The notes under the pieces: model-generated | The model's input: only the letters and a program-made list of their open reading frames with translations | Told to the model about the DNA's origin: nothing | Databases searched by the model: none | From: Anastrepha obliqua | Taxonomy: Eukaryota; Arthropoda; Insecta; Diptera; Tephritidae | Assembly: GCF_027943255.1 (NCBI RefSeq) | Contig: NC_072894.1 | Location: 129,199,601-129,263,600, forward strand | Reading direction: 5' to 3' | DNA length: 64,000 bases | Translations under genes and position numbers: made by a program | Shown: in pieces, positions 1 to 12,562 of the stretch | Layout of the letters: each line of letters opens with the position of its first letter | Position numbering within the stretch: position 1 is the stretch's first letter

Positions 1-1302
1 ACAAGTTAGCAAATGCATGTATTGCTAAAAATGCTGGTAATTCTATTTTTAGCAACACCTCGAGGAGTCGCTGTCTGGAGAACTCAACTGCTCCTTCACC
101 GCTAAGGCCTCTCCCCCCAATGTGTGTCTCTGACGATTTCTATGCATCTCACAAGCTTACTGGCTGCCCGGCTGTTTGAGTGGCATAATTTTTTATGCAA
201 TTTTTAATCCTTTGCTGCTTCAGCATTTGTTGCAACAGACTTGGACTAGCACACATTCAATTTTTTTTCTATGGTAGATTTGTGTGCATGTGTGTAAGTG
301 CTCAAGCACTCGTTCATACTCATTTGGCATACATTCGCATACATGTACACGTATTTGTATCCTGTATGTATGTACTTAAGTACGTATTTGTGTTGCCACA
401 TCCTCCTGCTGTGAATTATGTGTCTACATAAATTACCAGCTGCGAAATTAATCATTTTTGCTATGTTGCAGCATTTACTCATTTTCCAAAGGCACATACT
501 AAACGCTTAGAAACACATACTCGTCTCGGCAATGGCCAAGGCAAAGAGCTGGGAGTAGTTTAGGGGAGGTAAATGTAATGCAACATCACTCAAGGCGGTT
601 ATAGGCACTTGCTTTCTTCTACACTGTTGCAGTTGCTATTTGCTGCTAGCGTACTTGCTTTTGATTTATGCAAATGACAGTGGCGCCAGCGAGCTGCAGT
701 GTCATTTTATTTCCAAGGGCTTTAGGGCAATTATTGAAGGTTAGAAATTTATATCAGTAGCTGCCTGAGGTAGGAAATCTAATTTAAATTTTTCCAATCG
801 AAGAGTAAGTTAAAGCTGCAATTTGCACTGCAGAGTACCTCCTAAATATTTTGGAGACTCATCAGCAGAGGAATGCAGTGGAAGAATTACTCCCTCTTTA
901 GAGTAGCAAAAAAAAATTACAAACGACGCGAAGCTTAACGTTCTGCATTACCGAAAAAACGTGGCTTCATAACCGGCCAAAATTTCTACTTTAACAATAT
1001 TTCCAAAAAATGTGTGGGAAAAGTTTTATGCTTTCTCAACAACATCGAAAAGCTGAACAACCTCTACTTAGACTATCACAAAATCTATCATCAATTATTG
1101 GCTCAATTCCTTCGTCGCAATAAATATAATTTAACACATTTATGGTAGTAGTCTGGTCAAATACCCATTTTTTATAGATATTTTTTAGAATTTTTTTTTT
1201 TTAATAAAATGCGATCGTTTTGATTTTATAGTACATATGTTATTATTGACATCAAATGGTATACAAAAACAATTTTTTTGACAACTTTTGTTTACACATT
1301 TT
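1..1302. other. Non-coding AT-rich stretch
   Basis: No supported gene, RNA gene or recognisable transposon was found here. The reading frames are short and low in complexity, and poly-T/poly-A runs are common. It is probably intergenic or intronic DNA 5' of the first Helentron-like element. Confidence 0.5.
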
Positions 1303-3530
1303 TGACATGACAACGTCTTATAATTCGATGGAGCCGGCTGTACGCACCAAAAAATGCGCCGTTACCTTATTCTGAGGCTTGAACTGCAAGCGGGAGTGCG
1401 GAACCAACGACAAAGAGGCACAATCGGCCTCCGCGCTCGGCAACGTTCGACATCTGGCTCTCTCGTACTTGAGTAAGCGATGCGTACGGACAGTTGCTAT
1501 ACAATAATACAAGACTAATTCAAAGCCTATGGGAAACTACATACACCCATACACATGCCTGTATGCACATATATACGTATGTGTATAATGAACTTTGTTC
1601 CAAGAGCCAAAGAGCTTTTACTCACTTAAAAATGTGTAAGAAAATTAACAACAAACATGCGAACTATCGCTTTTAAATGCAATAAATGAGCAGCAAAGAG
1701 ATTAAGAGAGCAACAATGTATCATTCCATTCATTGACTCAAGAATGATAGAAAGAAGATTGCGCCCATCAGAGAGTGCGTGACGTAACGTTTTTCCGAGT
1801 TGTGCAGTATTGCCAACCATTTGCTCTTCGCAATAAATTTAGTGCTTTTTTATACCGAAAATGCGAAAATTTTGAAGTTTCGTGTTTGTTTCTTTTTTTT
1901 AATTTAAAGCTCCCGAAACTTTAGTTAAAAAAAACTGTATTATTATACAAAAGAAGGTTAAAAAAAGCCACTCTGAGAAGATTTTAGGGCTAATGAAAAT
2001 TAGTTGGTTCTTATAAAATTTGATATTTTGAAAGTGTGAATTTAATTTTTTGCTCCTTTTAAGGTTATGCAAGAATATTAAATGTCCCTCTCTCAACTCT
2101 TCTTAAGATTAAAAACCTTTTTACACATTTTAAAGGCGTTTGAATTTACTGAATGCGGATTAAAACTATAGAGGTGTAATCGTTTCTCCGGCCATCAATC
2201 CGTAGTGGGACATAGGGCATCAAGAGGTGTATTCATTTTTTACAAAGCCACAAATTACCAGAAAATACTAAAGAAACCATAGTGACATTTTTACAAAAAG
2301 AGTACCTTATCTAGTAACATAACCTCAAATATAGCAAATAAGTCGTTCCTTTAACAAAAGAGTCTCGCTTAACAAAAAAAACTAATAAATTAAATTGTAC
2401 ATAACCATAACACATTTATTAAAAAAAAACGCACATTTTAAAGACAATTTGTCACGCATACAAAGTTCTTTAAGTGATTCAATAAAAATTTGTTGGGTTA
2501 TTTTCTTTGAATGGGCATTTTAGTGCGTTTTTATATCCAAAGCTAGGCAACACTGCAGTAGTGAGGGAGAGATTTGACTGCCGAAAGCAGAAGAACACCA
2601 ACAATACCTGCAGTTGCGAGCAATGCCACCAGATGTTAAAAAAAAGTAAAGCTAAATAAAACTGAGCGATCTACTTAACTAATTATTAAAAAATGTATAT
2701 TTTACAAAATTATAAACAGTACATTTCAATTAGAACAGGCTAGAAAATGTCATGAAGAAAGAACTAAAACTCCGAGACTAAATAACAAAAAAAAATGCTA
2801 AATCAAGTTACGAAAATGGTAATCTGGCCACACTGGTGCCAAAATCACGTAACTCGTTGCCAAATTCGCTGAGATCAAAGTAACGGGACTACGATAGGCA
2901 CCATCTCATTATTCTTTCCATCATGGTATTCAATAGTTGAACGTGAATCGGCAACAGGTTAGGAAGTGAGCAAAGTTTTATTAAAAGAAACAGAGGGCAT
3001 AACTGAATTTGATGTACACAACTCTTTTACAATTAAATTTGCAAAAATAATTAAGTAACTAATTGAACAACAACTTTTATGCAGTTTACTTGCTGAAAGA
3101 AATAATGTCAATACTAAATGTATTGTATTATTATAAAAAATAAAATCAAAAATTAAATTTTAACAGTCGAGTAGAAATTGAAACAATAAATTTTATTCAA
3201 GTATTTGGTAACGAAGAATTTTATGAAAAATTTTTCTAAATTGTTTCGAACGACGACTCATTTTGCAGAACTGCTATGTACATTGTAAAAAACAAATTGA
3301 CATAATTGTATTTATGCGTACAAATAAATGTAACTTGATCAATTCCATTGTGATTCCGTTTACCTCCTTCTCTATATCCATACAATCATCATCTATATAT
3401 CAAACAAACATACATATCTATCAAACAAATAAAATTCAAATTTTCTTTTAAAATTTACAACCATTCCATCAATATTTTCTTAAGACGTTGTCACGTTCAA
3501 CTATCTTCAGTAAACCGACTTTTACTTTTT
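1303..3530 (+). mobile_element. Helentron/HINE-like non-autonomous element, copy A
   Basis: The left end reads TGACATGACAACGTCTTATA. The right end, at about 3482-3497, is AAGACGTTGTCACGTT, roughly its inverse complement. A block at about 1378-1480 (GAACTGCAAGCGGGAG... through the CGTTCGACATCTGGCTCT segment) is shared with the copies at 32459 and 34606. So is the last 200 bases, including TCTATATCCATACA and CAGTAAACCGACTTT. A weak 3' hairpin (AGTAAA/TTTTACT) follows the right inverted repeat. No long reading frame lies inside, so the element is non-autonomous. The structure (inverted repeats at both ends, 3' hairpin, no transposase) fits a HINE/DINE-1-like Helentron derivative, but the class is inference. 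Confidence 0.55.
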
Positions 3531-4208
3531 TTCAAGTTAAAGTTATACAATTTCCAAGAATGAAATCGGGAAAATCTTCCAGAATCAACCAATTTGCTCT
3601 CGGTGAATAAAATAATATTGCATAGTGTTATGGTGTCCGTTGAAGAGGAGGATAGCTTATTTTAGACCTTTTAAATAAAAGATATTGATATTCATATATC
3701 ATTCTAACAAAAATGTGTATGAATATTTTCATAAGTACATATAAATATTACATTTCAATCAATTTATTGCATAGAACTAGATACATATATTAGATTCGTT
3801 AAATAACAAACCGGAAAATGGTCGATTGATTTAAGTTTTATTCCAAAGTGAGCTATTTTGTAGATGGTTTTCCAACGCAACTATTTTGACCGAATAATCT
3901 CTTTATTCGGCAAGTCCCCTTTTACCATTTAGTATTGTGTAAGTATGTATGCATGTATGGTATGTATACACATATGTAAGTAACTGCTCACTCACATTTT
4001 TTATATTTCGTCACCTTTATAAAAAGAACTGTCCGAATCCGGCCAAGAGAGTGTCCGCTTAAGACAGAATAATTTGTTTCGAAATTTATATTTAAAACTT
4101 TGGTTAGGAAAAAATGTCGTTCTAATATCCATCTCCAATAGGAGAGGTTTCACCTTAGGCTATAAAGGCTTGGAAATGTAGATCTGCCATTTAATAGGAC
4201 TATGTTTA
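3531..4208. other. Non-coding stretch
   Basis: AT-rich DNA between the HINE-like copy and the mariner. No gene or repeat could be supported. Confidence 0.45.
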
Positions 4209-5452
4209 AGTTCGTGCGGTTTTTTTCGAAATTTGAAACTTTATTGACGTAAAATGGTTACAAATTTAATATTCAAAGTATTGTCCATCGCTTGCTACTA
4301 CTTTTTCCCATCTTTCTGGCAATTCACGGATTCCCTTTGTGAAAAATTCGGTCGGTTTTGCCGCAATCCACGAATCGATCCATTTTTTGACTTCATCGTA
4401 ATTACGGAAGTGCTGGTCAGCCAGGCCATGTTGCATCGATCGGAAGAGATAGTAATCGGATGGCGCAAGGTCTGGACTATACGGCGGGTGGGGTAGGACA
4501 TCCCATTTGAGCGTTTCTAAGTATGTTTTGACCACTTGTGCAACATGTGGCCGAGCATTGTCATGTTGCAAAATTACTTTGTCGTGTCTATCGGCGTATT
4601 GCGGCCGTTTTTCTCGCAGTGCTCGGCTCAAACGCATCAATTGGCGTCGGTAGACATCCCCCGTAATCGTTTCATTCGGTTTCAGTAGCTCATAATACAC
4701 AACACCCAGCTGGTCCCACCAGATACACAGCATAACCTTCAGGCCATGAATATTCTGCGCCGACGTCGATGTTGAAGCATGGCCAGGGTATCCATACGTT
4801 GCCCGACGTTTTGGATTGTCGTAATGGACCCACTTTTCATCGCCAGTCACAATTCGATGCAAAAAACCCTTTCTTTTGTGCCGTTGAAGCAGTTGTTCGC
4901 ATGCCATAAAACGGCGTTCAACGTCTCTTGGCTTCAATTCATACGGCACCCAATGGCCTACCTTTCGGATCATTCCCATGGCTTTTAAACGTTTGGAAAT
5001 GGTTGATTGATCAACTCCCAAAGTTTTTGCAACCTCTTCTTGCGTTTGAGCCGGATCTTGATCGAGTAATTCCTCCAATTCGGTATCCATGAACTTTGGC
5101 GGCGCACCCTCGCGTTCTTCGTCTTCCAAGCCAAAATCACCACTTTTAAAGCGTGCAAACCACTTCTGGCACGTTCGCTCAGCTGGAGCATGCTCACCAT
5201 AAACTTCCACCAAGATACGATGACTTTCGGCTGCTTTTTTCTTCATATTAAAAAATTCCCCGCAAAAACACATTATTTGGCACGAAATTCGACATTTTCA
5301 AGTGTGGTAAAAATATTGTTGTTTACGCTTCAAATAAAAAACTTATACTGACGTTTGTGCCTTACGACAGTAGCTCTCCAATGAATGTTTGGAAATGTGG
5401 ATCGATGGAATAATAATCAAGTTACGCCATCTGTTGTAAAACCGCACGAACT
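4209..5452 (-). mobile_element. mariner element, mauritiana-type, near intact
   Basis: A 1244-bp element flanked by TA on both sides (4207-4208 and 5453-5454). Its terminal inverted repeats begin AGTTCGTGCGGTTTT; the first 15 bases are identical at both ends, after which the ends diverge. The transposase lies on the minus strand inside. Length, TA duplication and the DD34D protein all match a Tc1/mariner-superfamily mariner. Because the termini, target duplication and catalytic motifs all survive, this is the youngest-looking cut-and-paste element in the window. Confidence 0.9.
4266..5273 (-). CDS. mariner transposase (DD34D, mauritiana-like)
   Basis: A 335-residue transposase that would act in the nucleus on its own inverted repeats. 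Residues about 10-110 form the paired helix-turn-helix DNA-binding region (KKKAAESHRILVEVYGE... ISKRLKAMG). WVPYEL follows at about residue 108. The DDD catalytic triad is complete: TGDEKW, then LQHDNARPH, then SPDLAPSDYY, with exactly 34 residues between the second and third aspartates. The C-terminus (ELPERWEKVVASDGQYFE) resembles the Mos1/mauritiana group. One oddity is the start. An ATG at 5293-5295 in another frame encodes MSNFVPN, the usual start of this group, so a small frameshift seems to have cut the first ten or so residues. Translation here would have to begin at M-C-F-C or at the later methionine in FNMKKKAAE. Otherwise it has no stop, so activity is possible but unproven. Confidence 0.85.
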   Translation of the reverse strand: MCFCGEFFNMKKKAAESHRILVEVYGEHAPAERTCQKWFARFKSGDFGLEDEEREGAPPKFMDTELEELLDQDPAQTQEEVAKTLGVDQSTISKRLKAMGMIRKVGHWVPYELKPRDVERRFMACEQLLQRHKRKGFLHRIVTGDEKWVHYDNPKRRATYGYPGHASTSTSAQNIHGLKVMLCIWWDQLGVVYYELLKPNETITGDVYRRQLMRLSRALREKRPQYADRHDKVILQHDNARPHVAQVVKTYLETLKWDVLPHPPYSPDLAPSDYYLFRSMQHGLADQHFRNYDEVKKWIDSWIAAKPTEFFTKGIRELPERWEKVVASDGQYFEY

Positions 5453-8366
5453 TATCGATAGACCTATTAGTATTATATTGTATATTCGTCGCTTTTCCTC
5501 AGTGGGCCAAAACACGTAGTTTCTTATGCTTATATGCCTCCCTGATTGACTTTCCAAGACTTACATGGGTATCCATAAATTTCGTGGACTTCATTATTAC
5601 TTCACTAAAGGGGTGGCCTGGAGGTAGCTGAGTGACATCGGCTACGCACAACATTTCCTTGCGATCCCTCATTTGACTATAATTTTGATCTGATTGCTTT
5701 CAGAGTAGCCTGACTACCAGCGAGCATAGTAAAACTTTTCCATTGAATTGAGCGACTTTGTAAAAAAAAAATAAATTAAAAAAGAACCGCACAATGCACG
5801 CACTCCGTGCATTAAAAATTCAACTATTCATCCGAAGCAGCCAGGATGTATAAGCAACAATGGAAGATGGCAAAGTATGCAAATATAGGCAAATACTTTC
5901 TAAAATATTACTTTTCTAAAATAGCACCGTTTTTTACTTATTTGTGTACAATACAACCACCGTATTACATATTTGTGCGTATGTGTATGTGTGTGTGCAT
6001 TCTCCTGAAACAAAATCCAAGTAATATGAAGCCGTAAAGCAAGTGCGACACAAAGCAGTTATTGTTGCCATGAAAGACTGTTGCTGATTGCTGATTGTTG
6101 ACATTGGCGCGACAATAGCCAGCGTCAATTTATTTGGCTAAATTACAACCCATTGCAAGAAACCGTAACTTGTAATTTCATTTGTAATTTTCATAATTGC
6201 GCCATTTTCATGCAGCCAAGAAGACTATACACAATAAGAAAATATATAAACAAAATGCCAATTAGAAAATTAGCGGTGTGGTGAATGCAGTAGTTAACGG
6301 CAGTCGGTTGCCATAAGATTAAGATGCTGATGGATTCACTGCTGGCGGAGGCAGCGGCGGGTATGTTGGCACTCAATTTGGGGCTATCAGCCGCTTATGA
6401 ATAAACAAATTGCGAGTTAATAAGGCGCAGTGGAAATTAGTGGTTAATTTTTTCAGTTAATAAAGTAAAGATAAATAGAAACCAAGGATGCCACCGCCAA
6501 GAGCAAATGCAAATTTGGAATGCGTACAAATGGGCTAGTGGCATAGAGCCAGAGTATCCGTGGCTGCGTTAAGTTGAAAATTTGTGTCATAAGCGATGCT
6601 GCCGGTGATTACAGAAAATGAGCGAGCAAGCGCACGTAATAACCACCTGCTAATCGCCAAACTAATGGCGAACATCAGCAGCGAGGTCAGTGTTAAGTGG
6701 AAAACAGCAGGCGGCGCTGCAGCAAGCACATGTTGCATATATATGTTGCACATGATGACACTAACAGTCCAAGTGTGGCGAGAAGTTATTAGGGATTCAA
6801 GCAATTTTCCAATTTGTGTTTTCCTCATTTTTTCCAAACATGTAAAGCAGCAGTGTTTGTTTGATTGAGTGAGCATATGTGTGGGTTTATTGGCCCAAGC
6901 ACACCTGAGCCTAACCAATAGCTCGACGCCAAACAGGCTGCGCACTCATCAAACCGCATGATTTGTGCATAATTTGCAATTAAAGACTTACGGTTGAAAC
7001 TTTTCGCACACAAAAGCTTCCAACAAAAATTAGCTACAAAAACACCTAAAACTACATACAGGGTGTTAAGGCATCTAGCGTTCAAATCGACCGTAGTGCC
7101 TGTAATTTCAAAAAAGACAAGCGTTTACGCTCATTTGGCAACATTGCAACTGTGGGAAAAAATGAATTTTCAACTTAGGCGAATTACTTATTTTCGTGGC
7201 TCTCAATTTGAGCTGTTTCTAAAGCTCTGCTACTCGCAGCTCACTTGAACAAGGTTGGGTCGCCAAGGAAAATTAACGAGTAACAAAAGATTGAATGTCA
7301 TTAGGTACAGCTTCCTTACTTGGCGCGGGTATTCCATTAAACATAACGTGAAACTATTTTTTTTTTTGCTTTGGCTGCTGTTTTATTATGACTATGTAGC
7401 GGGCAAGATGTGAGTAGAATTGACGTCTATAGACGTGAGAAAGAAAATAACGTTGGCGCTGAAGTAACTCGGGTATTGTCGTGTTGAGAATAAACCGATG
7501 AGAGGACTCATAAATAGGTGACGATGAGACGTCAATAAAATAATTTCAACTGTACGTCCAAGAGTATTACTCAAAGAATGCTTCATAACAGGAATTCCAT
7601 ATTTATTCCTTAACTCCAGGAAGAAGGGCCGCATGAACACCGAACTGCAAAGTCAGGTCAACTAACGTGATTCACCTTTAGATATATTATATTAAGAAGT
7701 AGTTGCTGTAGTAGCCGAATTAATGAGCTGTATCGAGGATGTCGAATAAAAACCCAAAGTCTTCGATAAATGGGTTTAAGGGCTCAAGTTGCGAGATAAT
7801 CGATGCCATGTAGGGGCTGACTTACAGGCTGTACTTACAGGTGAAAAACAATATTCGTAGGACGAGAATTGATGGAGGTAGTTATGGGCTCTCGGTGAAT
7901 GACGTTTCAGGCTTGTCCATGCACCGTCGGGGTAAGTGGTTTTGTTTCTTCAAAAAGGAGGTTAAAATCGAAAATTTCAAAAAAATCATGAAATGTGTCG
8001 TCAAAGCAGCGTTATGTGGGGCATACTCCCAATGACACTATAACATTCCTCCCCTCTCAACTGATTCCATCCTGGTACTGATAAAAGCATTTTATCAAGG
8101 TGTCGCCGTTTTTGTGCCTTTTGGATACACCAAGTACCTGCGTTCTGATTCCTCTCCTAATTGCGTATGGAGATTATATGCTATCAATGCTTCGATTCCT
8201 AAGCAATCGGTCAACGGAAATGAGGCATCGGAAATTTGTAATATCGTTGCTCCATATCGACTTGACGTCTGTTTGAGTTTGTCTTGATGCTTACCTCAGG
8301 AGTTCGTCCGTTAGTAAACACAGTCAGCCCCGCAGGAGATCTACTTCAAAATGCTTTCTTTATCAG
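5453..8366. other. Long non-coding stretch
   Basis: No conserved protein domain or RNA gene was recognised. All reading frames are under about 140 residues, with no family signature. Parts of 6535-6945 are richer in GC and have an open minus-strand frame, but its composition is hydrophobic and unconserved-looking. It is probably intergenic or intronic. Confidence 0.45.
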
Positions 8367-8530
8367 TCACGTTCGCCTTGCTTCCGCTTTGCGCTCCCAT
8401 TCTATATTTCGGACTTTTATTACGATCCTTACTGCAAACTTTATTACTGCTTCCCATTTCTCTTCCGAGTTCAGCATTTGCGTCACTAGATTGCCGTGAG
8501 ATTTAGCAGGGAAAAGCATGAGCCTCTTGC
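8367..8530 (-). pseudogene. Non-LTR retrotransposon tail fragment (R1/LOA-like)
   Basis: The minus-strand frame includes NLVTQMLNSEEKWEAV followed by a charged helix rich in R, K and E. This pattern (LV-x-x-ML-x-SE-x-x-W-x-AV) resembles the C-terminal tail of R1-type insect retrotransposon ORF2 proteins. No RT or endonuclease domain is present nearby. The assignment rests on motif resemblance alone, so it is tentative. Confidence 0.35.
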
Positions 8531-8878
8531 TGTGAAGAAGTGAGAAAAATCGGATATGTAACCATTTACGAGCACAAGCTATTAATGTCATTATTAGGCG
8601 CTGATATGGAACGGCCAACAGCGTATAAATCAACAAGGTTTCCAGCGCTTGCTAAGGAAGTCAACTAAGATATATGAGTGATTAACACCAAAGATGGCAT
8701 TCAAAACCGCCGGTATTCACAGAAAAAGCCAGTGGTTCGATTAGCAAAAATAAGTCAGGCAATGACTTTTATAATTGGCAATGCCATGGATATAGGGTGA
8801 CAGCAAGGGGATCATTTAGTGTTGAGCCAGCAAAGTGGTCAATCAAACGACAACTGGGCTTCACGGCAATTTATTCTA

Positions 8879-9238
8879 CAGGGTTGGCCATATTAAACTG
8901 ACCCATTGAGTAACCCTATAACTTTTTACTGTAATTTGAAATCTAAGGTTTACGTCAACAAGCCAAAGACACTAGGCGCACTTAAGGCCAATATCCGACG
9001 GGAAATAGCCGCCATATCGGCCAAGACGCTGGCCAAAACTATGGAAAACGCCGAAAAACGGGCACATTACGCTATACGAGCTAAGGGCGACCACTTGCGT
9101 GATATCATATTCAAAAAGTGATGTAAACGAATCTCCTTGAACTAAATTAAATGTTTTTCACAATGAAACACAAAAAAATGTTTCTTTTTCCATATTTTTT
9201 TAATAATCACATGGGTCAGTTTAAGATGGCCAACCCTG
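8879..9238 (+). mobile_element. 360-bp Tc1/mariner deletion derivative
   Basis: Flanked by TA (8877-8878 and 9239-9240), with near-perfect terminal inverted repeats of about 28 bases starting CAGGGTTGGCCAT and running to CTGACCCAT, with one visible mismatch. The interior keeps only the last part of a transposase reading frame. It therefore looks like an internally deleted, MITE-like copy of a larger Tc1/mariner-superfamily element that moved, or could have moved, in trans. Confidence 0.85.
8906..9121 (+). pseudogene. C-terminal fragment of Tc1/mariner-type transposase
   Basis: An open frame of about 71 codons without an ATG (it opens at a TTG) reads LKSKVYVNKPKTLGALKANI and ends HLRDIIFKK. 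Known relatives carry this segment just after the last catalytic acid (the WGYLKSKVY-type tail). The N-terminal DNA-binding domain and all catalytic acids are missing, removed by the internal deletion. The remaining frame has no stops or frameshifts, which suggests a fairly recent deletion. It may belong to the same lineage as the WFQQDGATCHTA fragment at 48590. Confidence 0.75.
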
Positions 9239-11264
9239 TATATTGGAATATTGGAGGTAAAAAAGGGAGGGTTCACGAGCGTTCACCAAGACATGACTTA
9301 CACTGCAAAAATCATTAATTTCTATAAAAATATATTCTTTTTTCCTTCAAATTTTCGCACTAATTACCGTTAAATTGAGCTAAAGTGGCAAAATTACTCA
9401 AAAATCTGCATTAAGTGAAACCTGATTGGAACCAAAAGTCTGCAGAGAGAAATACGACAAAGGAGGACCGCTACCCATTGTGGCTGAAATTGTTGTTGTT
9501 TTGTTGCTTTTAAGACCCCACAAACTGTAACGCCTGCAAACCTTACAACGATTTTTAATGATTGCATAATTTTCGAGCACTAAAGTTAGCGGCCGTTAGG
9601 CAGGTAGAGCATTGGATGCTGTCGCGGGACCAGCAAATCTGCAAGGAAAGCAGCAAAGTGTTTGGGAGGCGAAATAGTTTTATTAAAATGCTTATGAACT
9701 TTAATCGAAATTTCGCACACATACACATGCTAAGTGTATGTGAACTGCTTATCAGCAAAATTCTGATGAGAAATGGACATGACAATATTAATAAACAATA
9801 AAGTGAAAAACAGTAAAGGCAAAAACAAAAAAGTTTCAAAACACTACAGAAAAATGCAAAACATGTGCCACGAACAAGCCATAAGAAAATATTTTCTTCA
9901 TCATTACGCCAACAACAATAAGCAAGGCACTCAAAGAGGCGTGTTTTTTGCTGACTAGCTATTGATATGCCACGATGGTGGCCGATGGCCTCGGAGCCCC
10001 GCCGTGAGGGGCCCAGTTACTACAGCTACCGCTACTTCTGCACATTGGAGTGTCATCATCCTTTTTGTTCCTCTTACCTCAGCTCTTTCTTCAACTATGT
10101 ACAAATATTATTTTAGATCATTGTTTTTGTTCTTGTAATTTTTACTGCCTTTACGTGCTCATGCGCAACTGTATTCCCATAATAATCAAGTAGAAGATAG
10201 CGGGCAACGAAGGCACACAAATTCTTGAAATTTCGCCATGAGCCGTGTACCGTGTGCCGTGTGGCGTTGCATATGATTTTGGTATGCCGATTATTACCAA
10301 ACTCTTTTTCGACAAAAACAGCAACAATAATAAATACGGTAATAATAAAAAGCCATTGACTCGTGCATTGCATAAGCGTCATAAAAAATAAATGACGCGA
10401 AGGGCAGCTGCGCTGAGGTAACAACCGAGGCGCACAAAAGAAATCGGCTTAAGAGCCTGGTGATAATATTCAATAAGGTGTTCGGTGTGATATAATCTAC
10501 AGGGGCATAATGGAGGGTGAAGCAGAAAATTATGAGCCTCTGATGGAAGCAAAAGCGAAAAAATATGAAAATAAAAAATGACTTTTATAGTGATTTCTAT
10601 TCAGAAAATTAGCTTTGAATGTCACTTTGGTCTATGATCCTCAAATGTTGTTGACTGCACTTTATGCGCATGGCCGATTGTATTTTTTTACTGCATTTGT
10701 TGAGTATTGTTACGTGACTTGTATATCCAATGTAAGATTGGCGTTGAGTATCTGCGATGGCCCTTTTATTGTGTTATTATTATTATAAAATTGCTCCAAG
10801 AATGAAAACACAAAAAAAAAATCTTATTAACTATTGTTTATGTGAGAAAGGAAGTGATTGTAAAATTTCCAAATAGTAAAAAACTTTATTATTCATTTTT
10901 TACATTACTGGAAGAAAAATTGTGTCTGAAATAATTTGTAGCTCATAGAAATGAATGAAACTTAGGTTCAATAGCTAGAAAATTCATCTCCATGAGCAAA
11001 CCTACACGAATAGACGTTTCAAAAAAGTAAATAAAACAATAACTTAGAACTAAAGTGCAGATAGTTTAGAAAACACATATTGAGCAAAGAAAGATCAAGC
11101 AAAACACAGTTTAAAATCTGGCTGAGTTCTCGAGGTGCGCGCACTAATGGGTCATTTATTGCGTAATTCATACTGAGAGTCTTGAGGTAGAAAGGAAAAT
11201 TGAAACGAAGTGTTCTCGCAGGAATAAGAAATTGAATAGCAGTAATTCCAGTATTCTTGTTGCA
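9239..11264. other. Non-coding stretch
   Basis: No gene, RNA or clear repeat was recognised. Short frames only. Probably intergenic or intronic DNA. Confidence 0.45.
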
Positions 11265-12562
11265 TGTGGGCAAAAAGTAAAGTGAATTTGGTTGTAAAAT
11301 GAAAAATCTTTATTTATTCTTGTAAATCAATTTCATCCCCTTCAAAATAATCCCCTCTCGATAAAATACTCGTATACTTATGCCAACGATTTTTCCAATC
11401 ACCGAAACATGCCAAATAGTCCATTTCCGGTATAGCCATCAGCACCTTCTTCGATTCAGCTTTTATCTCCTCAATCGACTCGAATCGCATTCCCCGGAGT
11501 GGTCTCTTGAGTTTTGGGAATAGCCAGAAGTCACGCGAAGCCAAATCAGGCGAATACGTTGGTTGCGGAACGATATGCGTGGAATTTTTGGCGAAATGGT
11601 CACGAAGAACGAGTGCAGTGTGAGACGGTGCATTATCGTGATGCAAAAACCAAGAGTTGTTGGCCCATAATTCTGGTCTTTTTAGACGAATTGCTTCACG
11701 TAAACGACGCATAACGCTGAAATAATATTCCTTATTAACAGTTTGGCCAGTTGGAAGGAATTCATAGTGCACCACACCACGAAAATCGAACAAAACTGTC
11801 ATCATGACCTTTATTTTTGAACGACTTTGACGTGCTCTTTTCGGTCTGGCCTCGCCTTTAGCACGATTTTCGTTTGATTGGTCGGTTGTTTCCGGGTCGT
11901 AAGCATAAATCTAAGTCTCATCTCCCGTAATGATGCATTTGAGCTTGTCCTGATAGTCTGAAAGCATTGTTTCACACACATCAACGCGACGACTTTTTTC
12001 CAAGAAATTGAGAGTTTTCGGTACCAAACGAGATTTGACTTTTCGTAGGCCCAAATAGTCTTTCAAAATGGTTCCGATCATATCAGTAAAATCTTTAACA
12101 GTCAACCGACGATTTTTGAGCACTAACTCCTTCACTTTATTGACGTGTTGGTCATCTGTTGACGTCGATGGTCGTCCGGAGCACTCCAAGTCATCAACAC
12201 GTTCTCGATCCTCTTTGAAGTCTTTGTACCACTTATAAACATTTTTCTGCAACATGGTCGAATCACCAAATGCCTTCTGCAACATGCTAAACGTTTCCGC
12301 AACCGAAATTTCATTCCGCAAACAAAATTTGATGGCACTTCTCTGCTCAATCAAATCAGACATTGTAAAAATCAAAAAATATATATATAAAATATAAAAA
12401 TATATAAAATCAAAAAATAAATATATTACTGATAATGACATTCACAGGAAAGTTGGCTTAGATGTTATGAACAGTGCTGCCAACTCATGAAAAAAATAAC
12501 TAGAGCGAAATTTTAATCCCGCGAAGTTTGACAAATAAATTCACCTTACTTTTTGCCCACAG
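11265..12562 (-). mobile_element. Degenerate mariner element
   Basis: The imperfect terminal inverted repeats read TGTGGGCAAAAAGTAA-A/G-GTGAATTT at 11265 and, inverted, at about 12537-12562. A TA follows on the right (12563-12564), but the left duplication is degraded (CA). The size of about 1.3 kb and the enclosed minus-strand DD34D transposase fit a mariner. It is a different lineage from the elements at 4209 and 16535. Confidence 0.85.
11314..12363 (-). pseudogene. mariner transposase, broken by a nonsense codon
   Basis: The protein begins MSDLIEQRSAIKF with a helix-turn-helix region (KNVYKWYKDFKEDRERVDD, SGRPSTSTDDQH). It continues through LVPKTLNFLEK to ITGDET, where a TAG at 11911-11913 replaces the expected tryptophan of TGDETW. 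Reading in the same frame resumes with IYAYDPET and carries HHDNAPSHTA and YSPDLASRDF, with 34 residues between the second and third aspartates. The usual APCD/APSD before the last acid is altered to ASRD. Several residues seem deleted around DMIGTILKDYLG in the second helix-turn-helix. One stop plus these changes make it inactive as read. An extra 26 codons upstream of this methionine are AT-rich and not family-like, so 12363 is the better start. Confidence 0.85.
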
